Of a DNA stretch of 64,000 nucleotides, positions 38,921 through 49,000 are shown one piece after another (position 1 is the first letter of the stretch; each line of letters begins with the position of its first letter). The DNA is from Marinobacter pelagius (GTDB taxonomy: Bacteria > Pseudomonadota > Gammaproteobacteria > Pseudomonadales > Oleiphilaceae), in assembly GCF_003315345.1 (NCBI RefSeq), contig NZ_QNRO01000019.1, forward strand, positions 1 to 64,000, read 5' to 3'. Position numbers and translations under genes: made by a program. Under the pieces are notes generated by a model. It was not told the origin of the DNA. It did no database searches and saw nothing but the letters and a program-made list of their open reading frames with translations.

Positions 38921-39049
38921 GGGCTGTTGGCGGTAAAAGGCATGCCGCTCACACCGCAGGTGTTGATTGCGTGGGGCTATTGATGGGATCGCCCAGATTT
39001 CAGGTGGCTATATATGCCGTTCTTTGCTGGTCTATCCGGGTCAAATCGG

Positions 39050-39088
39050 TTGAATGCAGCGTGGTACCTCTATATATTGATCAGTCAA
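39050..39088 (+). promoter_or_regulatory. promoter of the BREX operon with overlapping operator-like repeat
   Basis: TTGAAT-N17-TATATT (39050-39078), about 90 bases before the HTH gene. TTGA-tcag-TCAA (39077-39088) overlaps the end of the -10 and could bind a repressor, possibly the HTH protein itself. Confidence 0.55.
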
Positions 39089-39169
39089 TGTAGTGTAGGG
39101 CTGTTCCGCCCATGAGACCGTGCCGCCTCAGATAAGGTGGCAACACCATCGCCCATAGGAAGCGAAAAC

Positions 39170-39379
39170 ATGGCCGAGATGGAAGATCGCTGGTTATCCG
39201 TAGACGAAATTGGCAAGCACCTCGGTGTCAGCAATGACACCGTGTACCGCTGGATCGACAAGCACGCAATGCCCGCCCACCGCATGGGGCGATTTTGGAA
39301 GTTCAAAAAAGTCGAAGTGGATGAGTGGGTCAAGGGCGGTGGAGCCGCTGAGACGAGCAAAGGTGAGCGTTCCGAATGA
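39170..39379 (+). CDS. excisionase-like helix-turn-helix protein leading the BREX operon
   Basis: 69 aa; ATG after AGGAAG. RWLSVDEIGKHLGVSNDTVYRWIDKHAMPAHRMGRFWKFKKVEVDEWVK is a MerR/excisionase-type (HTH_17) domain covering nearly the whole protein. Its stop overlaps brxA (ATGA), so it is the first cistron of the defence operon. It may control BREX expression or act as directionality factor for the integrase. It is not the WYL-type BrxR. Confidence 0.8.
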   Translation: MAEMEDRWLSVDEIGKHLGVSNDTVYRWIDKHAMPAHRMGRFWKFKKVEVDEWVKGGGAAETSKGERSE

Positions 39380-39990
39380 CCCAAGGCCGGTATCGCATCT
39401 CCTTCACGTCCGGCAGCCTGTATCACCGCGAATCGGTGAAGTTGGCCGAGCTGTACCTGTCGCTCCGTGACTGGGAAGATGTGCGGACTCAAGCTCTACA
39501 TGACAACCTGCTACAGGCCAGAACAGAAAGCACGGCAAAGCGCACCTGTAGAGAGGCGATTGCACGCCTGAAGACGTTGACCGAAAGCGAACTGACTTTC
39601 CTGGCCGAGGCAAACCACCAGGACCAGGCTCACCTTCTGTGGGTTGCCGTGTGCCGCCTGTACCGCTTTATCGCGGACTTTGCGGTGGAAGTGCTACACG
39701 AACGGTTTGTCGCGATGAAGCTGGATCTCAGTTTTGAGGATTTCGATGCCTTCTATAACCGTAAATCGGAATGGCATGACGAACTGGATAATGCCAGCGC
39801 CTCAACGCGCGATAAATTGCGGCAGGTCCTGTTCAGAATGCTGCGGGAGGCAGGGTTGTTAGCTAAGGACAAAACCATAAACGCAGTTCTGCTCAGCCCC
39901 AGGCTGGTTGAGTTGCTGCGTCAGAACAATCCTGACGAGTTTTTCTACTTCCCAGTCTATGAATCCGATATCAGGGGGATGTCAGCTTGA
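39376..39990 (+). CDS. brxA: BREX protein BrxA
   Basis: 204 aa, DUF1819 family. Starts MTQGRYRISFTSGSLYHRESVKLAELYL, the usual BrxA opening, and ends with NNPDEFFYFPVYESDI. BrxA is a small helical, DNA-binding NusB-like protein needed for type 1 BREX defence. Overlaps the HTH gene and brxB by 4 bases. Confidence 0.93.
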   Translation: MTQGRYRISFTSGSLYHRESVKLAELYLSLRDWEDVRTQALHDNLLQARTESTAKRTCREAIARLKTLTESELTFLAEANHQDQAHLLWVAVCRLYRFIADFAVEVLHERFVAMKLDLSFEDFDAFYNRKSEWHDELDNASASTRDKLRQVLFRMLREAGLLAKDKTINAVLLSPRLVELLRQNNPDEFFYFPVYESDIRGMSA

Positions 39991-40598
39991 AAAAGGACAT
40001 TGCCAAAATGCCGATGCAGGAGCGACTACAGCACCTGTTTAGCGTGGTTTCCGGCCAGCGGTTCCTGAACAAACAGGGACTGGGTAATGAAGTGCCTTTC
40101 TTCATCTGTCCCTACCGGCCTGAAGAAGCGGTCGAGATGGAGCGTCTTCAGCGGCAGTTGGTTAACCGGCTGGAGCAGGCGGGCATCCGGATCCTGAGTA
40201 TCAATCTGTACGACCTGGCCGTCGATATTTTGAAAGAAAGAGACATCTGGGAGCAGGTGTTGGAGCTCGAGCCCACGGTCTCAAAGGATCAGCTGAAAGA
40301 ACTGCTACAGGGAGTGCTGGACCCGGAAGCCCATTTGGTGCCCGCTATTGCGGCAAAACTCCAGTCCGTTGAGTTTGACGTGCTGTTTCTCTCAGGGGTG
40401 GGCGAGGTTTTCCCCTACATACGCTCCCATAACGTGCTCAACAACTTGCAGAGCACCGCCAAAGACCAGCCAACGGTGATGTTCTTTCCGGGGTCCTATA
40501 CCCACTCGCTGGAAACCGGTGCATCGCTGGATCTGTTCGGCAGGCTGCATGACGACAAGTACTACCGTGCGTTCAACATCTTTCATTACGAAGCCTGA
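39987..40598 (+). CDS. brxB: BREX protein BrxB
   Basis: 203 aa, DUF1788 family; TTG start overlapping the brxA stop (TTGA). Typical passages: RLQHLFSVVSGQRFLNKQGLGNEVPFFICPYRPEE, and FLSGVGEVFPYIRSHNVLNNLQ and TVMFFPGSY near the end. Needed for BREX; biochemical role unclear. Confidence 0.93.
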   Translation: MKKDIAKMPMQERLQHLFSVVSGQRFLNKQGLGNEVPFFICPYRPEEAVEMERLQRQLVNRLEQAGIRILSINLYDLAVDILKERDIWEQVLELEPTVSKDQLKELLQGVLDPEAHLVPAIAAKLQSVEFDVLFLSGVGEVFPYIRSHNVLNNLQSTAKDQPTVMFFPGSYTHSLETGASLDLFGRLHDDKYYRAFNIFHYEA

Positions 40599-40641
40599 GC
40601 GGACGATACGATTCGAGGCGTAATCATTAAGGGAAAGTACA

Positions 40642-43600
40642 ATGACATTGAAGAATATTTTTCTAAAGCCCGTTGACCGCCCCATTGAAGGCGTTATCAA
40701 AGCCGACGATGAAGCCAGTCTTCGCCTCGAAATTGAAGAATACGTACTGACCAACGAAGTCGAGAAACGCCTCGAAGAGTTCCTGGACGCCTACAATAAC
40801 TACGAAGGGGCGAACGGGGTCTGGGTATCCGGCTTCTTCGGCTCAGGTAAGTCGCACCTCCTCAAGATGCTGGCCCTTCTGCTTGAAAACCGGGAGATGG
40901 ACGGTGCTACTACCCTGGACCTGTTCCTTCCCAAGTGCAGTGAGAATGAAATTCTCCGGGGCGACCTGAAGCGAGCTGTCTCAATTCCGGCGAAGAGCAT
41001 TCTGTTCAACATCGACCAGAAAGCCGATGTCATCAGCAAAACCCAAATCGATGCGCTTCTGGCCGTGTTCGTTAAAGTCTTCGACGAAATGTGCGGCTAC
41101 TACGGCAAACAAGGGCACATTGCCCAGTTTGAGCGCGATCTGGACGGCCGTGGCCTGTACGAACAATTCAAAGCCGAGTACGAGACCATCGCCGGCCGCC
41201 CCTGGCAGAAAGGCCGGGAGCAGGCCCTCCTGGAAGGCGCGAATATCGCCAAAGCCTACGCCGCTGTGACCGGTGGCGACCCGCAGTCGGCAGCGGGCAT
41301 TCTGGACAAGTACCGCAGCGAATACCGAGTTTCGATAGAGGACTTCGCGGACAATGTGAACACCTATATCGAGAAGCAGGCAAAAGAGGGTGGCCACAAA
41401 GAGTTCCGCCTGAACTTCTTTGTGGACGAGGTTGGCCAGTACATTGCCGACAACACCAAGCTGATGACCAACCTGCAAACCATTGCCGAGAGCCTCGCCA
41501 CCAAGTGTCGTGGGCGGGCCTGGATTATCGTCACCGCCCAGGAAGAAATGAAAAACGTGGTTGGCGAAATGGGCAAGCAGCAAGGCAACGATTTCTCGAA
41601 AATTCAGGCACGGTTCAATAACCGTATGAAGCTGTCCAGTGCGGACGTGGCGGAGGTCATCCAGAAGCGCCTGCTAACCAAGACCGAAGAAGGCGTCAAT
41701 CAGCTGTCGGACGTCTATCACGCGCAGGCAAACAACTTCAAAACCCTGTTTGACTTCGCGGATGGATCGGCCACCTACCGGAACTTCCGGGACAGGGACC
41801 ACTTCATCCACAGCTACCCCTTCGTCCCCTACCAGTTCGCGCTGTTTCAATCGGCGATCCAGAATCTGTCGCAGCACAACGCCTTCGAGGGTAAACACAG
41901 TTCTGTCGGTGAGCGCTCCATGCTGGGTGTTTTCCAGCAGGTGGCCATCCACATCGGCAACCATGAGGTGGGCCAGCTGGCCACCTTTGACCTGATGTTT
42001 GAAGGCATCCGCTCTGCACTGAAATCACAAATACAGCGGGCGATTATTCAGGCCGAGAACCATCTCGATAATGCCTTCGCTATCCGGCTGCTGAAGGCCC
42101 TGTTCCTGGTCAAATATGTCAAGGAATTCAAGCCCACGGTGCGCAACCTTTGCGTGCTGATGCTGGATGCCTTCGATCAGGATCTACCGGCACTTCGCAC
42201 CAAGGTCGAAGAAGCCCTGAGCCTTCTGGAGCAACAGACCTACATACAGCGCAACGGCGACCAGTACGAGTACCTGACGGACGAGGAAAAGGACGTCGAG
42301 CAGGAGATCAAGAACACAGAGGTTGAGTCATCGGACGTTGCGGACGAGCTGGAAAAGATCGTTTTCGACTTTGTTATAAAACAGCGCAAAATCCGCTATG
42401 ACGCCGGCTCCTCCCAAAACCAGGGGCAGGACTACTCCTATTCGCGCAAACTGGATGATCGTCTGCATGGGCGTGAATACGAGCTCTCGATCAATGTCAT
42501 CAGCCCGTTCCACGAGCATACTGACAACGAGCAAATGCTACGCACAGCCTCGACCTACAAGGCGGACGAGCTGTTCGTGCTCATGCCGTCGGACGAGCGC
42601 CTGGTGCGCGATCTGCTCATGTTCAAGCGCACCGAGAAGTACATCAAGCAGAACATTTCCGTTACCCAGCAGGAAGCCGTTAAGCGGATCCTGAATGACA
42701 AGGGCTTCCAGAACCGTGAGCGCGAGGCCAGGCTCCGGCAGCAGGTTCAGACCCTCATGGGCAAGTCCAAGTTGCTCATTGGCGGCGCCGATGTGGAAGT
42801 GGCGAATGAGGACCCCCAGACGCGCATTATTCGGGGCTTCCATGAGCTGATTTCACGGGCTTACCCCAACCTCCGCATGTTGCGCGGCGTTTCCTACACG
42901 GAAAACGACATCAGCAATTGCCTCAACCGTACAGACGATGGCCTTTTCGGTAACGACGCCACGGCCCTGGCAGAATCCGAGCAGGAAGTGCTGGCGTTCA
43001 TTCAGAGCAACAATCGGGGCGGTGTCCGCACCACCCTCAAGAGCCTGCTGGAAAAGTTCGAACGCAAACCCTACGGCTGGTATTACGCCGCGATTCTCTG
43101 CACCCTGGCCAACCTTTGTGCCCGTGGCAAGGTGGAAGTTCGTCTCGACGGTAACATCCTGGAGGACAGCGAGCTGGAGCGCGCCCTGCGTAACACTCAC
43201 GGCCACGGCAACGTGGTGCTGGAACCACAGATTGAGTTCACCGCCTCTCAGGTCCGAGCCCTCAAGTCGTTCTACGAGGACTTCTTCGACAGCCCGCCCC
43301 GCAGCAGCGAAGCCAAGGCCCTGGGTAAAGAGGCCGGCGAAGCCTTCCAGGACATGTACCACGACCTGGATCGGCGGATAGCGCAGGTCGATCAGTACCC
43401 GTTTCTCAATGCCTTGAAACCTGCCCTGGTGACGCTGAAAGAGGTCGCCGGAAAGCCCTACACCTGGCACCTGACGGAATTGGGCAAGCAGGAAGACCAA
43501 CTGCTGGACCTGAAAGAGGATGTCATCGATCCCATCCGCAGGCTTATGGGCGGCTCACAGAAAGACATCTACAACCAGGCTCGGTCCTTCCTGCAGAGTC

Positions 43601-44223
43601 AGGAGCCCAACTTCATCTATGTGTCCGGGGACGAGATCGAGCAGATCCGCACCATCCTGAACGACCCTAACTGCTACAAGGGGAATCGCATTCAGCAGCT
43701 CAAGGGCCAACTGGATAGCCTGCAGGAGCGCATCGATGAGAAAGTGCAGCAAACCCGAGCTCAGGCAGAAACCTCCCTGAAGACCATGCAGGAACGCATG
43801 CAAAGCATGGACGAATACCAGTCCCTGCCGGAACCGCGCCAGGATGAGCTCAATAAACCGTTCCGGGATCTGGTCGATTACATCGGACAGGAGCGCCTGA
43901 TTGCTGTGATCAAGGACCGGACCCGGTACTTTGAAGAAGAGGGCTACCAGAAGCTGCTGGGCAAAATGGTGGCGCTGGCCAATCAGAAATCAGCACCGGC
44001 AGACGACCCCGATCAGCACCCAGGTAGCCAGAGTGAAGACCAGAGTGACGGGGGGACTCCCGAGGTCAAGGAATCGGCAGCCGACTACGTTCACACTCGC
44101 AACCTCCGTGTCGCGTTCGACAAGGCCTGGCTGGCCAACGAGGGTGATGTGGACCGGTACCTGAATGCCCTGCGCGAGGCCCTGCTGGTTGAAGTCCAGC
44201 AAGGCCGAAAGGTCCAGATCTAA
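40642..44223 (+). CDS. brxC: BREX ATP-binding protein BrxC
   Basis: 1193 aa, normal for type 1 BrxC. The Walker A is VSGFFGSGKSHLLK (G64-S71), Walker B-like RLNFFVDEVGQYIADNT about residues 256-272. Middle and C-terminal parts are helical with coiled-coil stretches (KGQLDSLQERIDEKVQQTRAQAETSLKTM). An AAA+ like protein that is part of the core BREX complex and essential for modification and defence. Starts 43 bases after brxB with AGGGAAAG before ATG. Confidence 0.95.
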   Translation: MTLKNIFLKPVDRPIEGVIKADDEASLRLEIEEYVLTNEVEKRLEEFLDAYNNYEGANGVWVSGFFGSGKSHLLKMLALLLENREMDGATTLDLFLPKCSENEILRGDLKRAVSIPAKSILFNIDQKADVISKTQIDALLAVFVKVFDEMCGYYGKQGHIAQFERDLDGRGLYEQFKAEYETIAGRPWQKGREQALLEGANIAKAYAAVTGGDPQSAAGILDKYRSEYRVSIEDFADNVNTYIEKQAKEGGHKEFRLNFFVDEVGQYIADNTKLMTNLQTIAESLATKCRGRAWIIVTAQEEMKNVVGEMGKQQGNDFSKIQARFNNRMKLSSADVAEVIQKRLLTKTEEGVNQLSDVYHAQANNFKTLFDFADGSATYRNFRDRDHFIHSYPFVPYQFALFQSAIQNLSQHNAFEGKHSSVGERSMLGVFQQVAIHIGNHEVGQLATFDLMFEGIRSALKSQIQRAIIQAENHLDNAFAIRLLKALFLVKYVKEFKPTVRNLCVLMLDAFDQDLPALRTKVEEALSLLEQQTYIQRNGDQYEYLTDEEKDVEQEIKNTEVESSDVADELEKIVFDFVIKQRKIRYDAGSSQNQGQDYSYSRKLDDRLHGREYELSINVISPFHEHTDNEQMLRTASTYKADELFVLMPSDERLVRDLLMFKRTEKYIKQNISVTQQEAVKRILNDKGFQNREREARLRQQVQTLMGKSKLLIGGADVEVANEDPQTRIIRGFHELISRAYPNLRMLRGVSYTENDISNCLNRTDDGLFGNDATALAESEQEVLAFIQSNNRGGVRTTLKSLLEKFERKPYGWYYAAILCTLANLCARGKVEVRLDGNILEDSELERALRNTHGHGNVVLEPQIEFTASQVRALKSFYEDFFDSPPRSSEAKALGKEAGEAFQDMYHDLDRRIAQVDQYPFLNALKPALVTLKEVAGKPYTWHLTELGKQEDQLLDLKEDVIDPIRRLMGGSQKDIYNQARSFLQSQEPNFIYVSGDEIEQIRTILNDPNCYKGNRIQQLKGQLDSLQERIDEKVQQTRAQAETSLKTMQERMQSMDEYQSLPEPRQDELNKPFRDLVDYIGQERLIAVIKDRTRYFEEEGYQKLLGKMVALANQKSAPADDPDQHPGSQSEDQSDGGTPEVKESAADYVHTRNLRVAFDKAWLANEGDVDRYLNALREALLVEVQQGRKVQI

Positions 44224-44263
44224 GCGTGCCGAACCGTCTAACCGGTCGATGTTGGGGATAGCC

Positions 44264-45937
44264 ATGCACGAAGCCGAACAGGAAATCCAGACGCTCATTC
44301 GCGGCGGCGAGAGCCTCGCCGTCGAGTTCAAGAGCGACGTCAAAAGCCTGCCGGACCGGGATCTGGTGGCCGCGGTGGTGGCCCTGGCCAACACCGAGGG
44401 CGGCGACCTGTTCCTGGGCGTTGAAGACGATGGCACCCCAACTGGGCTGCATGCCAACCACCGCAACCTCGCCGGCCTGCCCGCACTGATTGCCAACAAG
44501 ACCATTCCCTCGCTGGCCGTGCGCGTTGAGGCCCTGGAGCTGGAGGGGCAAACTATTGCCAGGATCCAGGTTCCCAAGTCCCGGCAGCTGGTGTCGACCT
44601 CGGATGGCCTGCTGCAACGTCGGCGCCTGAGAATGGACGGCACTCCGGAGGCCGTGCCCTTCTACCCCCATGAGTTTGTTCAGCGCCAGTCCAGCCTGGG
44701 AGTAACGGACCCCTCGGCCTTGCCGGTGGAAAACCTGGCGGTTGAGGATCTGGACCCGATTCAGCGGATCCGCATCCGCAACGCCATCAAGAAATACGGC
44801 GGCGACCAGAGCCTGACGCCCCTGGCGGATGATGAGCTGGACGGCGCCCTGGGGCTGACCGTGAACGTGGGAGGCCAGCGTCACCCCACCGTGGCAGGGC
44901 TGCTGCTGCTGGGGAGCGACATGCAGCTCCGACAACACCTGCCCTCCCACGAGGTAGCATTCCAGGTGCTGCGCGGTACCGATGTGCTGGTCAATGAGTT
45001 CTACCGCAAACCGCTGCTGGAGACCTTCGAGGAGGTCGAGGTACTGTTCCGCGCCCGGGTGGAAGAAGAGGAGATTCAGGTCGGACTGTTTCGCGTGCCC
45101 ATCCCCAACTTCGACCGCCGGGCCTTCCGGGAAGCCTTTGTGAACGCCCTGGTTCACCGCGACTACAGCGCCCTGGGCGCCGTGCACGTCAAACTGGACG
45201 ATGACGGCCTGAGCATCAGCAATCCCGGTGGTTTTGTGGAGGGCGTCAACCTGGACAACCTTCTGGTGGCTGACCCTCGCTCCCGTAACCCCTTGCTGGC
45301 TGACATTATCAAGCGCATCGGCCTGGCCGAACGCACGGGCCGAGGCATCGACCGGATCTTCGAGGGCATGCTCCGCTACGGGCGCACTGCACCCGACTAC
45401 TCCATGTCGTCCGCTCACACCGTCTCCGTGCGCATGAGCGCAGCGGACGCGGACGCCGAGTTCCTGCGCATGATCGTCGAGCGCGAGGAACAGACCGGCG
45501 CCGCCATGCCAATCGACAGCCTGATTATCCTGTCCCGGCTGCGCAATGAGCGGCGCTTGAGAACGGCGGACTTGGCCAAGTCGGTACAGAAGCCGGAAAC
45601 CGTGGTCCGGGGCACCCTGGAGAAACTGGTGGAAGCCGGCATGGTGGAAGCCCACGGAACCGGCAAGGGCCGCACCTACACCTTGGGCGCCAAGGTATAT
45701 CAAGGGGCGGGGCAAAAGGCCGCCTATGTACGCCAGGCAGGGTTTGATCCTATCCAGCAAGAGCAGATGGTCATGAGCTTTATTGATACGCACGGCAGCA
45801 TCAAACGTGCTGACGTGGTTGAGCTGTGCCATATCAGCCCGGATCAAGCCTACAAGTTGTTGGCCAGATTGAAGAAAAGGGGAGAAATCGAGCAACTAGG
45901 CGAGCGTAAAGGGGCTATTTACAAGCGCACGCGTTAA
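44264..45937 (+). CDS. AlbA_2 (Schlafen-like) ATP-binding protein inserted between brxC and pglX
   Basis: 557 aa. Start at the ATG after GGGGA; an ATG 15 bases earlier is possible. AlbA_2 domain at residues 12-130 (ESLAVEFKSDVKSL, LANTEGGDLFLGVEDDGTPTG). A GHKL-type ATPase follows from about 270 to 400: FREAFVNALVHRDYS, DDGLSISNPGGFVEGVN, RIGLAERTGRGIDRIFEGM. Two winged-helix segments end the protein (DLAKSVQKPETVVRGTLEKLVEAGMVE and VVELCHISPDQAYKLLARLKKRGEIEQ). Such proteins are usually annotated as transcriptional regulators or helicase-related. Being inside BREX suggests a control or accessory defence role. It starts 40 bases after brxC. Confidence 0.8.
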   Translation: MHEAEQEIQTLIRGGESLAVEFKSDVKSLPDRDLVAAVVALANTEGGDLFLGVEDDGTPTGLHANHRNLAGLPALIANKTIPSLAVRVEALELEGQTIARIQVPKSRQLVSTSDGLLQRRRLRMDGTPEAVPFYPHEFVQRQSSLGVTDPSALPVENLAVEDLDPIQRIRIRNAIKKYGGDQSLTPLADDELDGALGLTVNVGGQRHPTVAGLLLLGSDMQLRQHLPSHEVAFQVLRGTDVLVNEFYRKPLLETFEEVEVLFRARVEEEEIQVGLFRVPIPNFDRRAFREAFVNALVHRDYSALGAVHVKLDDDGLSISNPGGFVEGVNLDNLLVADPRSRNPLLADIIKRIGLAERTGRGIDRIFEGMLRYGRTAPDYSMSSAHTVSVRMSAADADAEFLRMIVEREEQTGAAMPIDSLIILSRLRNERRLRTADLAKSVQKPETVVRGTLEKLVEAGMVEAHGTGKGRTYTLGAKVYQGAGQKAAYVRQAGFDPIQQEQMVMSFIDTHGSIKRADVVELCHISPDQAYKLLARLKKRGEIEQLGERKGAIYKRTR

Positions 45938-45987
45938 TTTATGCGCTCAGCGTAAATATATACGCTCATTTATGCGTCAGCGTATAT
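45937..45987. promoter_or_regulatory. direct and inverted repeats upstream of pglX
   Basis: ATTTATGCG(c)TCAGCGTA occurs at 45937 and again at 45968, 31 bases apart (about three helical turns). The first overlaps a palindrome AGCGTA-aatata-TACGCT (45949-45966). The arrangement suits binding of a dimeric regulator; the AlbA_2 protein encoded next to it is a candidate. Confidence 0.55.
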
Positions 45988-46021
45988 CGCTCGGTCACGA
46001 TCAAAACCAAGGCATGAATCG

Positions 46022-49000
46022 ATGGAAACCGCAAAACTCAGAAAATTCGCTCAGTTCGCCCGCCGCAGCCTGATTGAACAGGTCGGCGCCAAGCTAAAAC
46101 TGGTATTGGCCGAAGAAAGCCCCGCCCGGCGGGAAAGCTCATCGGCCATCAAAAAGCTGGAAGAGGCGATAGCCGAGCAGGGTAAAGAGCAGGTTGTCGA
46201 GCGGGTGGCGTATATCTGGTTTAACCGGCTCGTAGCCCTGCGGTTTATGGACGTGAACCGATATAACCGCATTGGCGTGGTCTCGCCTGCCGAGGGGCAG
46301 TTTCAGCCCGAGATCCTGGCGGATGCCAAGATGGGCCATATCGATGAAGAGATGGTCGTGGAAAATACCCGAAAACGGGTCTTCGCCCTGCTCGATGGCA
46401 AAATGCCCAGCCAGGATCCACAAGGGGAAGCCTATCGCTTACTGGTCGTAGCCGCCTGTAACTATTGGTACAGCGCAATGCCGTTCCTGTTTGAGCGCAT
46501 TGACGATTACACCGAGCTTTTGATGCCGGATGATCTGCTCTCCGGCAACTCAATTCTGGCCTACACCCGCGAGGCCATGACGCCGGTTGCCTGTGAGGAT
46601 GTCGAGGTGATCGGCTGGCTGTATCAGTTCTATATCTCCGAGAAGAAAGACCAAGTATTCGCCGATCTTAAGAAGAACAAGAAGGTTACTCCCGAGAATA
46701 TCCCTGCGGCAACCCAGCTGTTCACGCCGCACTGGATTGTTCGGTATCTGGTGGAAAACTCGCTGGGACGCCTCTGGATGCTCAACCGTCCCAACTCTGG
46801 CTTGATCGAGCAGATGGATTACTACATCAAGCCGGAAGAGCCCGAGACCGACTTTTTGCGGATCAGTAGCCCGGAAGAGATCAAGATCTGTGACCCGGCC
46901 TGCGGCTCGGGACACATGCTGACGTATGCCTTCGATTTGCTGTATGCCATTTACGAAGAGGAAGGCTACGAACCTGGTGATATTCCGGCCAAGATTCTGA
47001 CTCACAACCTCTATGGTGTTGAGATAGATGAGCGTGCCGGCGAGCTCGCCGCCTTTGCGCTAAGCATGAAGGCACGGGCTAAGCAGCGCCGGTTTTTCCG
47101 GAAGCCGGTGCAGCCGAATGTTGTCGTTCTGGAGAAGGTCACCTTTACTGACTCCGAGATGCAAGATGTAGCTGCTCTTGTGGGTAAAGATTTTTTTACT
47201 GAAGAACTGCGCGAGACGCTAAGGCAGTTTGGGCAGGCGAGAAACTTCGGCTCATTAATCGTGCCGAGGTTGCGCGAACCGGCCGAGATGCTGCGAGTGA
47301 TTGAAGCTCGGGATTTTGGCGGCGATCTGCTGCTGAAGGAGGTGCAGGCGCGTGTCGTTTCCGTGTTGCGCATGGCTGAGGTTCTTTCCCAAAGATATCA
47401 CGTAGTAGTGGCGAACCCGCCTTACATGGACATCAGCAGCGCGAATCAAGAGCTGAAAGCATGGGCTCTCAAAGAGTTTCCCGATAGTTCCGCGAATCTC
47501 TTTGCTCTCTTTATGGAGCGAGGGCTTCAGTCTTCACTGCGCTTCGGTATGCTGGCTATGATAAATATGCAGGCATGGATGTTTCTGTCATCATTTTCAA
47601 AGTTGCGCCGAAAGCTCCTCAGTGAAAACACACTGCTCTCGATGGTCCATCTTGGTGAAAATGCGTTCGATGCTATTGGCGGAGATGTAGTTTCGACCAC
47701 CGCGTTTGTATTTGCTAACGCAAAAATCCCAAACAAGAAGGCCGAGTTCCTTCGGCTAGTTAATGGCAAAAGCGAAGCTGAAAAAGAATGTGAATTTGCG
47801 ACTGGTAAAGATAAGCGCTGCGCTCCCTACTACTTTGTCGCGGAAGTAGACGATTTTTCTAAGCTCCCAGGCGCTCCATTATCCTACTGGGCAAGCAATG
47901 AACTTCGAGAAACATTTGCCAATTCAAAAAAACTCAGCGACTTTGCAAGCCCAAGGAAAGGGATGGTTACAGCTGATAATCCTAGGTTTATTAGACTGTG
48001 GTTTGAAGTTGAGCATTCAAAGTTTGCTAAGGGCTTGCCGGACCGACAGGCGGCACATGCCTCTGGAGCTAAATGGTTCCCATATCTTAAGGGCGGACCT
48101 TTTAGACGCTGGTACGGCAATGTCGAACATGTCGTCAACTGGGAAGACGATGGTTACGAACTTCTAAATATGAGGGGTAATGGCTATAAGGTAGGGTCAA
48201 CTAACCACAACCTTGAGTACATCTTCAAGCCAGCGCTTTCGTGGACAAAGATTACCACCGGTTTAGTTAGCTTTCGCTCTACTGGAGAGGGATTCCTATT
48301 TGACGACGCATCCGGCCTTTGCCCGATACACGATCCATCACTGCAGGCGCAGTTCGCTGCTTTGCTTAACTCGCCAGTTGTGTACTCAGCACTTGGGGCT
48401 TTGAACCCAACACTCAATGTAAACCCCGGAAATCTTGCGGACATTCCAGTGTCCGTGCCAACTGGGGCTGGAGCAATTGCTGATAATTGTATTTCAAGAG
48501 CCAAACTCGATTGGGACATCTACGAGACCTCGTGGGATTTCACCACTATCCCACTGCTCTCGTTCACTCAACGCACGGATTCTCTGGAAGCCAGCTATGC
48601 CAGCCTTCGCAACCATTGGCGAGAGGCGACTCAGGAACAGCAACGTTTGGAGGAGGAAAACAACCGCATTTTTATCGACGCCTACGGCCTGCAGGATGAG
48701 CTGACACCAGATGTACCGCTGGAGGAGGTCACTCTGACCTGCAACCCCCACTACCGCTACGGGAACAACAAGAGTGAGGAGGCGCTGGAGGCGCTTCTAC
48801 TGGCTGACACCATACGCGAACTGGTCTCCTATGCCGTAGGCTGTATGTTCGGTCGTTATTCTCTGGAAGAACCGGGGCTGATCCTGGCCAATCAGGGCGA
48901 GACCATCGAGGACTACCTGAAGCGGGTTCCGGAGCCGAGTTTTCCTGCAGACGATGACAACGTCATCCCCATGCTAGATGGCGACTGGTTCACCGACGAC

